A stretch of 64,000 bases of DNA, taken from the NCBI GenBank assembly GCA_021234155.1, contig JAJEKV010000307.1, forward strand, positions 297,378 through 361,377, read 5' to 3'. This DNA is from Isoetes taiwanensis. Lineage: Eukaryota; Streptophyta; Lycopodiopsida; Isoetales; Isoetaceae. The notes below the pieces were generated by a model. It was not told the origin of the DNA. It worked only from the letters and a program-made list of their open reading frames with translations, and made no database searches. The translations under genes were made by a program, and so were the position numbers. This document shows, piece by piece, positions 22,136 to 33,331 of the stretch; the stretch's first letter is position 1, and the number at the start of each line of letters is the position of its first letter.

Positions 22136-23135
22136 TTTCATACGATGCAATTTGAAGTCTGGCAGTTACAGTACTGGGAAGCTTAGTGGCTATTGTCATT
22201 ATGAGGATCCAGAAAATAGTTATTAAAACATGGAGATGTTGCAAGTATGTTTGTTTGATTGTATAGGCACCTAGAGTTCGTCTACACTTCCTTCCACGAA
22301 ACAGTCACTATCATTTCTCATGAAAACACATATAGGCTTGCTAAAGAATATGGTGAATAAAAGCTTGCTCCCATTTGCGGACTTGTAGGCTGCTAACGAA
22401 AAACACCACGAATTTGCATATTGCACCATTATTGAGAAGCTTTTTGAGAGGGAAGCATGCCTCAATTGAATACTTGACAGTGGTCATTTTAGAATCTCAT
22501 CGTGCGAGGTTAGTACTTCTCACTTGAAAAGCATCCATAGGCATTGAGATTTTTTCTCTACGTTGTGTTTTCAAAGCACATAGCAATGTAGAATGTCCTT
22601 TATTTGTATTCTTCAATTTCGAGCATCAACGATGCTAAACGCAAACATATTTATGAAACATTTGATATGTACAGTTTTAGTGCGTAGGTGGCTTCTTGAA
22701 GTTGTTGAAACAATTGAGATTGAAGTAATTAGAATTATGTAATATATGAAATGCCCTTGTCTGACTTTTAAAACAAATGATACAACAAACAAGTCTTGTA
22801 CAATGAAGCAGTGATGTGGAGAAATTTAATTTTGTAAAAAGTGTAATGCTTCAGTTGTCAAACCTCAGAGTTTCCAAAATAATGCATTTGTATAGCCTAA
22901 GTAACTTTGATCATGAATTTTAATCATCAGGTTTCATAGCTTCTCCAAAAAAATTTAAGCGACTTTATGATTAGAATATGATGAGAATAACTCGACTCCA
23001 TTCTCACTTTACTATCCTTGTCCTTCTTTAGGTCTAAGTAGTATCATGTTTCTAATGGACTACAAATCTTAAGAGAAGTAGCAGCATTTGCAACAAAAGA
23101 TAGTTTTTAGCTAGTCTTACTCAAGAATGAACACA
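22136..23135. other. No recognisable gene
   Basis: AT-rich DNA; nothing with coding character beyond very short frames. Confidence 0.5.
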
Positions 23136-23223
23136 GGTAATGGGAACAATGATTGTTAGGGAATGATGCTTAAGTTAGAGGTAATGGGAACAATGATTGT
23201 TAGGGAACGATGATTAAGTTAGA
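23136..23223 (+). repeat. Two 44-bp tandem units
   Basis: GTAATGGGAACAATGATTGT begins each unit (23136 and 23180). The units differ at only two or three bases. Confidence 0.95.
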
Positions 23224-23376
23224 GGAGCATATTTGGATAGAAATATTGCACATGTTGTCACATCTACATTCACTCAAGCAACAATAAACATATGCTCACC
23301 CTTAATGCTGCAAATATTATCGTGTGAAAAAAGAGGCCGGAAAACCCTAGCGGCTAGGGTTCGGGCGGTCGCCATG

Positions 23377-23890
23377 GCCGTCCCCGTTACTTGCAGAGCA
23401 GATTATGTGCCCCTGTGGTTTTGCTTCCCGTGGTCTGGTAGATACAGTCACGATGGGGCTCTTGCTTCCATTTTGTGTAAAAGAATGAAGTTTCTTTGAC
23501 AGGTTTCTTTGGAGGATTAGATCAGAAGTATTTGAAGGTGTTAGCAACAAGAACTTGGATGAAGACGATGTTGGCTATAAAACATCTGATCTGGAAGGAT
23601 ATTGTATGAGAACATCTGTGTCACAATGGAGAAATGAGTACCAAGGGTTAGGGCGCCAGCCATGTCCATCCCTAGTAGTTGCACGACAGAATATTTGCAG
23701 CTATGAACTAGTTTCCTGTGGCCTGATTGATGCAGCCACGGTGGAACTGTTGTTTCCATTTTGTATGAAACAATGGAGTTCCTTTGAGAGGTTTTTCTGG
23801 AGACCGTTCCTGGTACTTGCAAAACAGGGTATGTGCATCTGTGAATTTCTCTCAACTGGCCTGGTAGATGCAGCCTTGAATCCTTGGGGT
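23377..23890 (+). repeat. Three degenerate repeats of about 140 bp
   Basis: Related units start near 23377, 23672 and 23808. Each has a TTGCA-rich start, a TGG(C/T)CTG(G/A)T(T/A)GATGCAG-like centre and, in the first two, a TTCCATTTTGT segment. The second and third units lie inside the 329-codon frame. Confidence 0.7.
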
Positions 23891-24544
23891 AAATGGATAA
23901 CCTGGAGCGGGCTTTACTTCAAGACGTCTGATTATATCCTACCTGGTTTTGGGATACAGTTTGCAGAGCCTGCCATATATTATAAACAGAATATTAAAGC
24001 AATGGTTTATTTGGTGGGAACCTTATTTCTTATAAGCGGTCAGTACTTTGTTTTTTGCACCTGTAGTTACTTTTCTTTGTCTTCATTCTATAGTTCTTAT
24101 AAACAGCTGAAATATGTTTTAAATTCAATGGCTAGTCCTAATGCAATTTGGCGGAGCACTGAGATAAGGGTGTTTGCTTGTTGCTCGAACTGGGCCAGAC
24201 ATACAAATGGAAAGGCTGTGCAAATGGGCAGTTTTCTAGCTTCTTTGTCACAAGTTAATCAAGGGATGACACCTCTAAGAAGAAGTGATGGAATAGGATC
24301 TGTAGGCGGACAGATTCGAGTGTGGGAAGTATTTGAGAATAATGCTAAGTTCAGGAATCTAGATTGGATAGGCTTCCGTGTCGAACATGGATCAGCTCTC
24401 TTGGTATTTGATTCAATAGTAACAAGGGAACACAGCTCTCTGTGTAATGGCTTTGAGCCCAGTATTAGCCCATTTTTCTTATGGGCTTGTTTTATTGAAT
24501 ATCAGATATCAGCCCATTTTTCAGTTGAGGCTGGTTGCAGTTGA
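23555..24544 (+). CDS. Hypothetical ORF, 329 residues, repeat-derived
   Basis: A long open frame that overlaps the 140-bp repeats, so the protein contains two related blocks (V-A-R-Q-N-I-C-S-Y-E-L-V-S-C-G-L-I-D-A-A and L-A-K-Q-G-M-C-I-C-E-F-L-S-T-G-L-V-D-A-A). It is rich in Cys and aromatic residues with no known domain. The opposite strand is also open in places. Could be a chance frame through repeats. Low confidence that it is a real gene. Confidence 0.25.
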   Translation: MDEDDVGYKTSDLEGYCMRTSVSQWRNEYQGLGRQPCPSLVVARQNICSYELVSCGLIDAATVELLFPFCMKQWSSFERFFWRPFLVLAKQGMCICEFLSTGLVDAALNPWGKWITWSGLYFKTSDYILPGFGIQFAEPAIYYKQNIKAMVYLVGTLFLISGQYFVFCTCSYFSLSSFYSSYKQLKYVLNSMASPNAIWRSTEIRVFACCSNWARHTNGKAVQMGSFLASLSQVNQGMTPLRRSDGIGSVGGQIRVWEVFENNAKFRNLDWIGFRVEHGSALLVFDSIVTREHSSLCNGFEPSISPFFLWACFIEYQISAHFSVEAGCS

Positions 24545-25982
24545 GGCTATTATTGTATTTTCTTTGTCAAATCTCTCATGAACTACAGAATATATAACAT
24601 TACATGTGTTTACGTTGTCGTCTTAAGATGGGAATTTAAGATACTTAACCATTATCCATTTCAAAACTAGATGGTATGTGATAGATACAATTTGGTCTCA
24701 TTTAAGACTTTTGGCTATGGTCTCTGGCATTGGACAGTGGGTATTGCATGGCAATCTTTAGTGGGGGGAATGGGATTTTTATGAGAATTCTTGCTGGGGG
24801 AAATGTCTATGGTTATAAATGGTCATTGTCTATGGTTATAAATGGTCAAACCCTTGTGAAGTTTGTCTTTTATGGTCAATTTCTTTTTTTTTTTTTTTGG
24901 GGTGGGCTTTGATACGTTTCCCTCAATCCTTGTCTTGTGGGGATGGGTGGTTCGTGCAAGGATAAATATTTTAAGTAATTCCTTACTTTTGAAACTTCAA
25001 ATTTAAGGGAGAATATCGACCAATGCAGGAGCTACTTCAGGGCTTAAACTTGCATGACATTATGGTTTAAGTTTTTCAATAGTTGATTGCTTCAATCGTT
25101 GATCGTTAATCGTTGGTTGAGCCGGGGTAAATGCACATTCGAGCTCAACCACAGACTCCAAATCATTGCCTTCGACAGGGCCTAGGCTCAACATCTAAGG
25201 AGGAGTTAGTGATGCAAATGGGTACCATCACCTTCACAAAATGTCAATGTTTTAAAATAGCAATTTTGATTTATTGTTTCATATGTTATCAAGTATCAAG
25301 TACTCTATTGTCTTGAAGTAGCAATTATTTGAATTGATTCTTAAAACATGACTTTGAACTATGATTTAAGTTACTTCACCCTCCGGCCATGGAGGGCAAC
25401 CCTCCGTGCGCAGCACCTTGTTTAGGAAGTATGGTAGCCTAGCAGTCTGGAGTGCATAAGGCATAGGAAAGTTGCATAAACAAGCTAAAATAGCCTTTCA
25501 TCGGAACACTCAAAGAGGAGTGGAAATGTGGGAACCAACTCTCTCGGACAGATGACAGAGTAGTTATATAGAATGGTGATGGTTAAATATGACAAGACGG
25601 TGGCTTTAAGGAGCAACCCAGAAGTGGTAAACACCATTGGCATAATGTTGAAGAGGAAACGGAAGCTCGCGTGGTAATGTTCCAAGGCCCCACAAGCATT
25701 GCAAGAGTGGAAATCTAAGAGACAAAGAATCGATAAAGCCTACTTGTAATGCATAGTGTGTTCACACGACGTGAAGTACATGTCTACATCGTCATTTGCT
25801 TAAGTGTACTTTCGCGTCATATGATCATATTTGGATCATACAGCTCAAAAAGTCATCTTCGCTATTATTTGCATTCATGTGACTTCGCGTGGTGTGATGA
25901 TGTCCTGGACAGTAATAAAAAAATATTACGTTGTTTAAAGTTGAGAAGATCGTTACGCTGGAGAACAAAAAAGAAGAACAAG
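24545..25982. other. No recognisable gene
   Basis: Contains a poly-T run near 24882-24898 and a short hairpin CCCTCCGGCCATGGAGGG near 25380. No domain-bearing frame. Confidence 0.5.
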
Positions 25983-26393
25983 TCATTGTTGCTCCAATGC
26001 AAACTCTTCTTCATCATCATCTCCGTCTCCTCTCCTTAGGTGCGCAATTAAAACATCTAAGCCCAGTTGGTTTACCATATCTTTGTATATGTCCCGCTCC
26101 CGTCCCACTGCCACAACGTTTTCTTCTGCTTGAATGAGCAACCTCGTTGCAGTCAAAACCACCTCAGTGCAGTTGTTGGGGCATAACCTTCCTCTCCGAT
26201 CTAGCCTTCTATTTAACTGACTGAAATGCCTCTCCTGGCTATGAAGCATAAGCTGGTTGAATTCATTTTCTTCTTCTTTCTGCCGAATGACTTCGGCATT
26301 CCTCTTTAAAAGATCATCTTGCTCCTTCAACCTCTTCATCCATAGATCCATCATAGATATCAACACATCATACATCACATGAGATCTTACCAA
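25983..26393 (-). CDS. Hypothetical coiled-coil ORF, 136 residues
   Basis: Charged helical frame: R-L-K-E-Q-D-D-L-L-K-R-N-A-E-V-I-R-Q-K-E-E-E-N, then a Leu/Val-rich middle and an acidic end (G-D-G-D-D-D-E-E-E). It ends close to a diverged LTR (26396 onward, same orientation), so it may be the relic of an ORF of that element rather than a host gene. No family recognised. Confidence 0.35.
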   Translation of the reverse strand: MVRSHVMYDVLISMMDLWMKRLKEQDDLLKRNAEVIRQKEEENEFNQLMLHSQERHFSQLNRRLDRRGRLCPNNCTEVVLTATRLLIQAEENVVAVGRERDIYKDMVNQLGLDVLIAHLRRGDGDDDEEEFALEQQ

Positions 26394-26395
26394 GG

Positions 26396-26900
26396 TTCAG
26401 GCTTGTGGCGAGAGTAGACTGACGGCTGGGGTCTCAAAATAGAACAGACCGAGATATAACAATGACTTGGGCTGGCAATAGACAATGGCGAGGGTTGACC
26501 ATCCATCTGCCCCTCCTGTGCATACTATGCAGATGGGCTACATCAGGCTCTGTCGTGACTGTAACCTGTTGGAGACGTAACCTCTTGGTATCACCCAACG
26601 AGGCTACTCCAGGTTGCATCCCCCAGTCGGATGAGGTAGGAAGGGTTGCATCTCCTCTTCCCAAAGCGTAGTAGTTTGATAGTCGGCTAGAGAATTGTGA
26701 TGACACATGTCTGTATCCGACTGAACTCTCAAAACAAGAGCCAAACCAACACCTACAATTCTTGAGGGTTAGGGTGCCACCATCGACCCAGGAAGTGTCG
26801 GACTCATACCCGGCCCTTCCGAAGAGATCGACTATAGAAAGGTCCCCCGTATAGCTTAGAAAGATTTTACCATTTCTAGAGTGGTAATTTCTATAGAGCA
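26396..26900 (-). repeat. Diverged LTR fragment of the B/C family
   Basis: The order AGACTGACGGCT...GTCTCA, TATAACA, GGCTGGCA, CCCCTCCTGTGCA, GATG(A/G)G, GGAGACG and GTATCACCC is the same as in the element B LTR near 34436-34620, with many substitutions. It is an older, truncated relic in minus orientation. Confidence 0.65.
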
Positions 26901-27324
26901 TGAGGATGACGATGTTATTGTATTTGACTTTTTGTGTTGGTTATTTGAACAACTCATTTAATCCTAGCGGTCATCTCCACAGCTTTTATTTGAAGCTATG
27001 ATATAGTCTTTTTAATCTTTTCTCAAAACACCTCCCGTCCTAAAACATGGTATCTATTCTAGTTGATATCATCGCTAGATCAGCCTAGTGGTCAGTGATG
27101 TCTGATCTATCCTGCTACCTTCAGATGTGTTAGTTGAATGCAATCATCAAGCCATTGCATGCGCATTTCTACACTAGAAATGCTTTGCTTTTCTCTTGCC
27201 AGTTGCTTTTTTAGCAACCTGGGTGCCGAGGACTGTATCTTGCCATACTGCAAGCCTAGACATATTGCCCCCAATGCTTTCCTCGGTCTGTCTCTAGATT
27301 TCTTCAAATACCCATTCTGTTGTT

Positions 27325-27590
27325 GCTCGTGAGCAGCTTGCTGCTAGATTTGAATACCGTATGGAAACCTGACTAGCCAAGTGCATTGCACGTGCCTTTG
27401 CCCTTTTCAAGCCCTTAACTCAAAAGCAAATATTAACTGTTGCAAAGCACTACAACTATTTTAAAACTAAAGAAAGAAGCAACTGCATTGTTATGGCAAA
27501 GCAGGCCAACTCAAAATACTCAGAGGAGCTTGATCAATTTCTCAAGCAAATAGAAGATTCAACAAATACATGGTATTTGATTTTTTGATA
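27325..27590 (+). pseudogene. Possible coding relic, function unknown
   Basis: The reading V-A-R-E-Q-L-A-A-R-F-E-Y-R-M-E-T, a stop at about 27370, then F-K-P-L-T-Q-K-Q-I-L-T-V-A-K-H-Y and S-E-E-L-D-Q-F-L-K-Q-I-E-D has coding-like composition but no recognisable domain. Confidence 0.3.
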
Positions 27591-27599
27591 GATCAGTCT

Positions 27600-29231
27600 G
27601 ATAGGTTTCTTTTATACACTGCATTTGGAAGGACCCAAAATGAAGGCCCCGTATATGGAATAAACCCCATGGAAGGAGGCGTTGGCAATAAAATTACAGT
27701 ATTACTCTGGAAGTGTAGAGCCTCTCATTTCAAGCACATATTCAATGATGCAAATGCCTAGTTGCATATTTTCTGTCCCCATAACCATCCACCTTCCTTA
27801 TAAGCATCGGGTCAGATAATTTGTTTAGTTGTATCTGAAATTTCCTGCTGCAATTTTTAAGAGATTTCCAAAAACCCTAGTTCCATGAATCATATAAAAA
27901 GGAAGCTTGCGACAATATCCATTATGCCTTCTGAGGAAATCAATGAAGAATTGACAGATTCTTCGAGTGTACTAAAAAGCGCATGAAATTTCGATCTTGA
28001 AAACATCGATTACTTAAAGCACAGGAGATGTTTCTTAAGCCCTAAACCTTTGATTCTCACCTCAGTTCTCAAAATAGAGCAAAAAATTGGCAGCTTTTCA
28101 AGAGATAAATTGTTCTCCATAGGATGCTATTACATGTGTTCCAAAATGGGTCCCTTGTTCTCTGATCCGGCAATCAAATTATTTGAGAAGGAGTTGCCTT
28201 CTCGAAGCGGGCAGAGTTATGTCTCCGATGCATCTATGATTGTGTGTGCAGGTTATCTGTGCAACAGCCCCAACAAAAACAGAAAATGTAAAGCGGCCCA
28301 ACTCATGCAGTCCAGAATAGCAGAACAGTGGTTTTAATACCAAATGCAAAGAGGTTTTATCGCCATGTAATCCGCCCAACAAGATTCGACCACAGAGAAA
28401 TTTATCACCCAGAAATGGCATTTATGGCAGACAATGAAGACCCAAAACAAAGAAACTCATCTATGGTAGAATAGAAGTCCGAAACACTGCCCAGAACTAC
28501 AGCTTAATCGGAGAAAGCAGAGGCATTAACCCAAAACTGGAGCTGGCAGAGAATAGCAATTCATCAGACTAGTGCCCACAAAAACAGAGGAATTTGGAGT
28601 TGCCATAGTTGCAGAGTGCCCAGAAACAGTTACAGGCTATGGCAGATCTGGTCTAGGAGCAGAGTACCGGTTGTTCACCGGATAAGCGGAATCGTCGACC
28701 CAACTTCGATTCCGCAGTGGAGAGAATGTACACGTGGCGAAACATGAACCATCTTCCGACCAAAATAGAGACCCAACTTCCATTTTGTATGTTGAGCGGC
28801 TATGGCGGAAACATTCGTAAGCTATGGCAGAGGCCGCTTCATTGCAAGGCACACCCTTTCCTATAAGGTAAGAACACATCAAGAAGAGCTCTGTTATGAC
28901 GGGATGAAAAATGGGAAATAGAAGAATAGGGGAACAGAGGGATGATCCTAAATGAAAAAACTCTTCTTAAGAAGCAAGATGATTTTTCCGACAAAAACAC
29001 TGGGAATCCGAGGTTTTCTTAAGCTTGTTGTTGATGTATCCATTTGATACAGGCCTGTGGAGAAGAAATGCATGCCGGCAAAGAACTCTGCTGTGTCAAA
29101 AATAAGAAGCTTTGCACATCAGATAAAATAAATGTATGCCGGAAGCTGCCGCTCATGCTTATGATGCTGAAGCCGTTAAAATCAGTGTTAAGCTGAACCT
29201 TCCAGAAAAATGTAAGCGGCCCGCCAGTCTA
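27600..29231. other. No recognisable gene
   Basis: Short frames only (the longest plus-strand one, about 28050-28337, has no domain). This is the left flank of element C. C's target duplication cannot be checked because its 3' LTR lies outside the window. Confidence 0.5.
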
Positions 29232-30837
29232 TGTGACGTTCCAAGTATTTATACGGTATATGTATAAATACATTGATACGTCACCCAATATAGATACGCC
29301 ACCATGGGGTATGGTAACCTAGGAGGTTGACCTAAAAGGGATTTAATTAGCTATGTTAATTAAATCATTAAGGATAATAACCTATGATTAAGGAAATTAA
29401 TAATTAAAAAGGATAATTAAGCCAATTATGGTTTAACCTGGCCAAACTCGATTGGCCAGCATGGGGATTACTAATTGGATCCAATAAGGTGGATCACCAC
29501 CCCCATATCAACCAAAATCGAACCAGTTGAGCGCCCAAGGACCAGTTGAGCGCCTAAGGACTGTTGCTGATTTCACCAAAATCACTGCACAACCACTAGC
29601 TGTTACTGCCACCCTACTTACAGCTATGGAAGCACCCCACGATAACGGTTCCAGCCGAAACACGGGTTAGTAGTAGTTTAGCTTGTGAATTGTATGAAAG
29701 TACTTCAGTACTCTCTTTTCTGATTGCCGTTGTTGAGATTAACCCTTCTCTGGTAAGTAGGATTACATTTCAATTATGAATGGTGCTCTGTTAAGGAATG
29801 GTTGATGTATCTATGAAATATTTGGTAGCTTCTATTAAAAGGGGGTTTAAAGGGGGTAGAGACCTCTCGAGCTCATATATGGTAGTATGCTCCCACGTGA
29901 AACCTTTGTAATATTCCCATTAGTTGCGACACGTGTACAAGAGACCACTTAGGGTCGTAGATGCTATGGTCGGCTTAGCACCGCAGAAGGGACACAAGTA
30001 GGAAGTGGGGGTGGGGTCTTGCACGAACATAAAAGGCTCCCGAGACTCCCTGATGGGCTAGGCGATGGCCGGTCCACGGAGAGGGCGGGTATGGGTCGAC
30101 ACTCCCACGGGTGTAGAGGTGTGATCCGGTATGGAGCATCTTGCACTTTGAGTAGATTTAGGGTGAGTAAGTTGGGTATGCGGATGGGGGGTCGCTGATG
30201 CGCACGTATTCTCTAGCTCACCCATGGAACCACTGTGATCACGGAAGGGGACACTTCCCCGACACCGCCCCGCCGGACCGGGCGTCATGAACCCGGAGTA
30301 GGCTCAATGAGGGTGATACCTTGAGTCTGCGTCTCCGGAAGGCTATAGCGAAGCCATAGCGTGGATCGACCCATCTGCAAAGTGTGCACAGGAGGGGCGG
30401 ATGGAGTGGACAACCCTAGCCGATGTTCTATGCCAGCCAACGCCGGGTTATACCTCTGTCTGCTGATCTCTTGAGACCGAGCCGTCAGTCTATCCTCACA
30501 CGAGTCTGAGCCGGTGTAGAACCTGGGGTTCGGGTGTTTTCTTAGGTTTAGATGCATATTCTATGCCGTCGGTACTTGGATGGATGTGCCACCCTTCGTG
30601 GTGATTATTTATATATAATTTATGTTGTGTGCTAACCCTTGTATTCATGCTTCCGCGACATAGGAGCCCATAGAAGGCGTGGGCCGAATGACACCTCCGT
30701 GTCCTTCACTCGAGTATCTCTACGTAGATGGCCCGGGTCAGACGGAGGGCCCTGCTCATGGCGGGATGGTCGCCATGGGAGGGGAAAGTCCCCGTATGTA
30801 TACGGCCGGGGGTCGTATATATTCAGGGAGCGTCACA
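29232..30837 (+). repeat. Element C 5' LTR
   Basis: 1606 bp, beginning TGTGACGTTCC and ending GCGTCACA, directly followed by the primer site. It is homologous (inverted) to both LTRs of element B, so B and C belong to one LTR family. Confidence 0.92.
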
Positions 30838-30838
30838 G

Positions 30839-30851
30839 TGGTATCAGAGCC
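30839..30851 (+). promoter_or_regulatory. Element C primer binding site
   Basis: TGGTATCAGAGCC, one base after the LTR end; complementary to initiator Met tRNA. Confidence 0.95.
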
Positions 30852-31150
30852 GTGATTTCGGTTGCTCGAAATCATAGCACTGGCCAAACCCTAACTCGTT
30901 AGTTCGGTAGCTAGGAGGAGGCTAATCTAGTGTGTTGCTTAGTCCTCTTTGATGTTTGGCTTTGTGTTAGGTTAAAGTAAGAAATTGTAGGTTTAAAGAA
31001 GTTGAGGCAACTGGAGACCCCAAGTTTGGAGGAGTTATAATTTTTAGTAGGTAGTTCAAATGAAGGAGAAAGTGGTTCCATTGGATCGGGCGTACCTCAA
31101 ATACCCTAGGACAGTCGTCGCTGGCAGAGAAATGGTCAAGGGAAGGCCCG

Positions 31151-31345
31151 AAAGTCAACTCGGGCGCCGCTTGATTTTTGTCGCCTTGCAGTCGGGGTGG
31201 GAGAGCCAGAAATGCAGTCGGCGCCCGACCGTACCGTCGCGAGTCAACGCGGGCCCGAAAGTCAACCCGGGCGCCGCTTGCTTTTCGTCGACCCCCAGTC
31301 GCGGTGGGAGTGCGTAGAATGCCGCGGCCCCGACCGTATGTTTCC
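31151..31345 (+). repeat. Two GC-rich leader repeats of about 108 bp
   Basis: AAAGTCAAC(T/C)CGGGCGCCGCTTG begins units near 31151 and 31259. Both continue with GTCG...CAGTCG(G/C)GGTGGGAG and end in CCCGACCGTA. A TATA-like CGTATAAAGATTTTATAATT follows at 31358-31378. This could be the promoter of ORF1, whose ATG is at 31616. Confidence 0.7.
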
Positions 31346-31615
31346 GCGTATTTCTGCCGTATAAAGATTTTATAATTAAAAATAAAAAGTTAATAAGAAA
31401 AAATTTAAAAATTTTAAAAGTTAGCCGGCCGTTACAGTTTTTACCCCCGCCTTGCCTTCAGCGCCTCTGCCCGCCGAAACCGACGCCCGCCATCGCCGCC
31501 AGACCAGACCTTGCTTCTTCGCCCTAGCTCCTTGCTAACACTAGCGCCTTCACTCCCGCTTCCCTAGCCGCAAGCGCCCTACCGCCTGTCCTTCTAGACC
31601 TCAGCGCCATCAGCC

Positions 31616-33130
31616 ATGGCCAACACCAAGAGTGCTCCGGACCCCACTACCCTTACTATAGCCCAGATCTACGCTTTGATCGCTCGGAATATGGCTGCCG
31701 ACCCTGCTTTGATTGACATACTTCTAGACGAGCTAGTAAAAAGATTCGAGAACAATGATAGGATCCCCTATCCCATTTACCACTTCTCGGAGCCATTCTT
31801 GATCCGACTGAACCTCCGCCAGCTTCCTTACACCATGGCCGAGCAACCTGACTTGGTCATGATGCTGATTAAGTTCTACCCTCCCGAATGTGAAGGACAC
31901 ACCGAGGAGGGGGACATAAGGGATGAGGCCGACCGCATCAAGAACTTGGCCAGGGAGGATGACCGCCGAGAGATAGAACGAGCCGATACGGCGGCTCGGG
32001 GTAGGGAGTACTGGTATCTCGGGGATGGAGTCGTCGTCATAGATGGCAGGGCGATCGAGATTCCCCCATACCGATGGGATGGGGATTCCCGCAGCTTCAT
32101 ATGGGGGGAGATCCCTGATATTAGCATTGATTACTTAATAACAATTCAGATAGATATGGCCCAGCGGCCCAACCGATACCACGCTGAACTCCTTCGCCCC
32201 AGTGTAGCACAACATTATGCTCAGGTTGAAGAAGACCTTAGGAGAGCCCAGGAGTTTCGGGAAGAGCAGGAGAGGATCCAACGGGAGAAGGAGGAGACAG
32301 CTCGGCAAGACCAGCCGAACCCACAGGGGGAAGGGGCATCTGGGAGTGGGCCGGGCCCAACCCCAACAGAGCATACGACGGTGAAGCACCGGAGGAAATC
32401 CGTGGCCCGGAAGTCTGGCAGTCAATATAAGGAAAAACTAAGGACTGTCGGGGCTTTTGGGAAGAACCCGAGCTCCAGTCGGAGGCAGGAGCGGGTGGAT
32501 GCGTCCCGACCAGTTGTTGGGGCCAAGACTGTACCTGCAAAAAGGGGGCCGCCTCCTAACCCTGCTCCACAGAGGAAAGGGCAAAAGTATGCTGGTGGGT
32601 ATCAAAAGCAGGCGTCCGGACACATGCTGACAGCACTCATATAGCACCCCATATGGCAGCTTGTTTAAGGTGTTACTGGTACTAGCACATGGTAATTAGG
32701 TAATCAATAGAAATATGTAACAACTCCAACTAATAACAAGTGGAATACTATGATAGAATAGTACATCCAGGGTGCTGATCTAAGTGCTGGGGCCGCGTTT
32801 TTTTGATACCCACTAGCATACTTTTGCCCGAAACCCCACCGGTACCGACCCGGCACTGTCGCCTTACGGGAGATCCGTAAATTTCAGAAGTCAACTCAAC
32901 TTCTGATACGGAAGCTCCCCTTTCAGAGGTCGGTTCGGGAGATTGCCCAGGAGTTCAAAACCGACCTCCGCTTCCAGACTTTTGCCATCTTGACGCTCCA
33001 AGAGGCTGCGAAGGCTTATCTGGTGGCACTCTTTGGTGACGCCAATCTTTGCGCAATCCACGCAAAAAGGGTCACCATAATGCCTAAGGACTTAGCCCTC
33101 GCCCGCAGGATTCGGGGGGAGCATCCTTAG
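31616..33130 (+). pseudogene. Element C ORF1: N-terminal domain fused to histone H3 fold
   Basis: The frame opens M-A-N-T-K-S, resembling the H3 tail start. It continues through an unknown domain (about residues 1-220), an acidic/charged helix, and a basic linker with A-R-K-S at residues 264-267. At Lys321 it enters a full H3 core: [53 protein letters not shown] and R-R-I-R-G-E before TAG at 33128. By hand I count about 18 differences over about 92 core positions from canonical plant H3. K56- and K79-equivalent lysines are kept. A 251-bp insertion (32579-32829, plus a 4-bp duplication, 255 bp) interrupts it. Without it the frame gives 419 residues. H3 normally pairs with H4 in nucleosomes; its role here is unknown. 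Confidence 0.9.
32579..32829 (+). mobile_element. 251-bp inverted-repeat (MITE-like) insertion
   Basis: It starts GGGCAAAAGTATGCTGGTGG and ends with the near-exact inverse ...CTAGCATACTTTTGCCC (arms of about 29 bp). GAAA flanks both sides (32575-32578 and 32830-32833), a likely 4-bp target duplication. It has no coding capacity and introduces the stop at 32642. The superfamily is not clear. Confidence 0.8.
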
Positions 33131-33230
33131 CATATTGTGCAGGGGTTTCACATTGTAAATATTTTTTTGGTATTTAATAAAAACTTTTTATTTTGTATTA
33201 AAAACCTTTTTATTTGTATTAACTACAAAA

Positions 33231-33260
33231 ATGCTGACGTCAGCATAAATAAAAGGGGTT
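33231..33260 (+). promoter_or_regulatory. Putative internal promoter of element C ORF2
   Basis: ATGCTGACGTCAGCAT (33231-33246) is a perfect 16-bp palindrome around TGACGTCA, the bZIP-binding core. It runs directly into ATAAATAAAAGGGG, a TATA-like stretch about 85 bp before the ORF2 ATG at 33332. The ORF1-ORF2 spacer is otherwise AT-rich, with no gene. Confidence 0.55.
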
Positions 33261-33331
33261 AAAAAGGATCTTCAAAGTTTCATTTCATTTGTTATATCTG
33301 TTTTTCTTCCTTCCTCCTCCCTTCCAGTGCC

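Noticed and set aside
26434-26901. 155-codon minus-strand ORF as a gene
   Set aside because: It lies within a diverged LTR and has no recognisable domain.
32831-33130. An ordinary host histone H3 gene or H3 pseudogene
   Set aside because: It has no own start or N-tail at the fold, is in frame with the upstream ORF1 of the element after removing the 255-bp insertion, and a homologous H3 is present at the same place in element D.
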